From an uncultured Porphyromonadaceae bacterium (GTDB taxonomy: Bacteria; Bacteroidota; Bacteroidia; Bacteroidales; Muribaculaceae): a stretch of DNA of 7,004 bases. A program made the position numbers and the translations under genes. Below the pieces are notes generated by a model that saw nothing but the letters and a program-made list of their open reading frames with translations, was not told the origin of the DNA and ran no database searches. The DNA lies in NCBI GenBank assembly GCA_900552325.1, contig URZG01000118.1, positions 1 through 7,004 on the forward strand. The letters are read 5' to 3'. Positions within the stretch are counted from its first letter, which is position 1, and the number at the start of each line of letters is the position of its first letter. Below, one piece after another: positions 6,987 to 7,004 of this stretch.

Positions 6987-7004
6987 TCAGAAGTCGATGG
7001 AGCG
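6987..7004 (-). CDS. Possible C-terminal end of an upstream gene (last 5 codons)
   Basis: On the minus strand the edge reads as Arg-Ser-Ile-Asp-Phe and a TGA stop, 28 bases before the porQ ATG. A terminal phenylalanine after alternating residues is the classic end of an outer-membrane beta-barrel, and the porin in this window has the same SIDF near its end. Spacing suits the head of the operon. Only 18 bases are visible, so this is a weak call that rests on context and the C-terminal resemblance. Confidence 0.35.
   Translation of the reverse strand, partial: RSIDF

Overview
The window reads as part of a Bacteroidota (order Bacteroidales) chromosome. The evidence is a PorQ-type outer-membrane protein of the type IX secretion system, a Bacteroidota-style putative porin, a secreted jelly-roll/fibronectin-III protein, the lack of recognisable Shine-Dalgarno sequences before the starts, and a perfect Bacteroidales -7 promoter box (TAnnTTTG). 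The GC-rich codon use and abundance of such secreted modular proteins would suit Muribaculaceae, but that is an inference and other Bacteroidales are possible.

Every gene I can support lies on the minus strand, so transcription runs from high to low coordinates. At the right edge are the last five codons of a possible upstream gene. Next comes a tightly packed block: porQ (5936-6958), cmk (5224-5928), ispH (4359-5216) and a stand-alone DEDDh 3'-5' exonuclease (3835-4344), with gaps of only 7, 7 and 14 bases. This looks like one operon. It mixes an envelope/secretion gene with essential housekeeping enzymes: CMP phosphorylation and the last step of the non-mevalonate isoprenoid pathway.

After a 50-base gap holding a strong promoter-like box, a second unit begins with a putative outer-membrane porin (1760-3784). 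It is followed, 67 bases after its stop, by a large secreted multidomain protein that runs off the left edge (1-1692). I translated that last gene codon by codon. Its frame is open for 564 codons, but no ATG, GTG or TTG lies where the signal peptide demands a start; the position holds ATA. This start anomaly is the most unusual thing in the window.

No RNA genes, CRISPR arrays, insertion sequences, attachment sites or clear terminators were seen. No intergenic stretch exceeds about 70 bases. I do not see a previously undescribed multi-gene system; most of the window is well-ordered core genome with an envelope/secretion theme.
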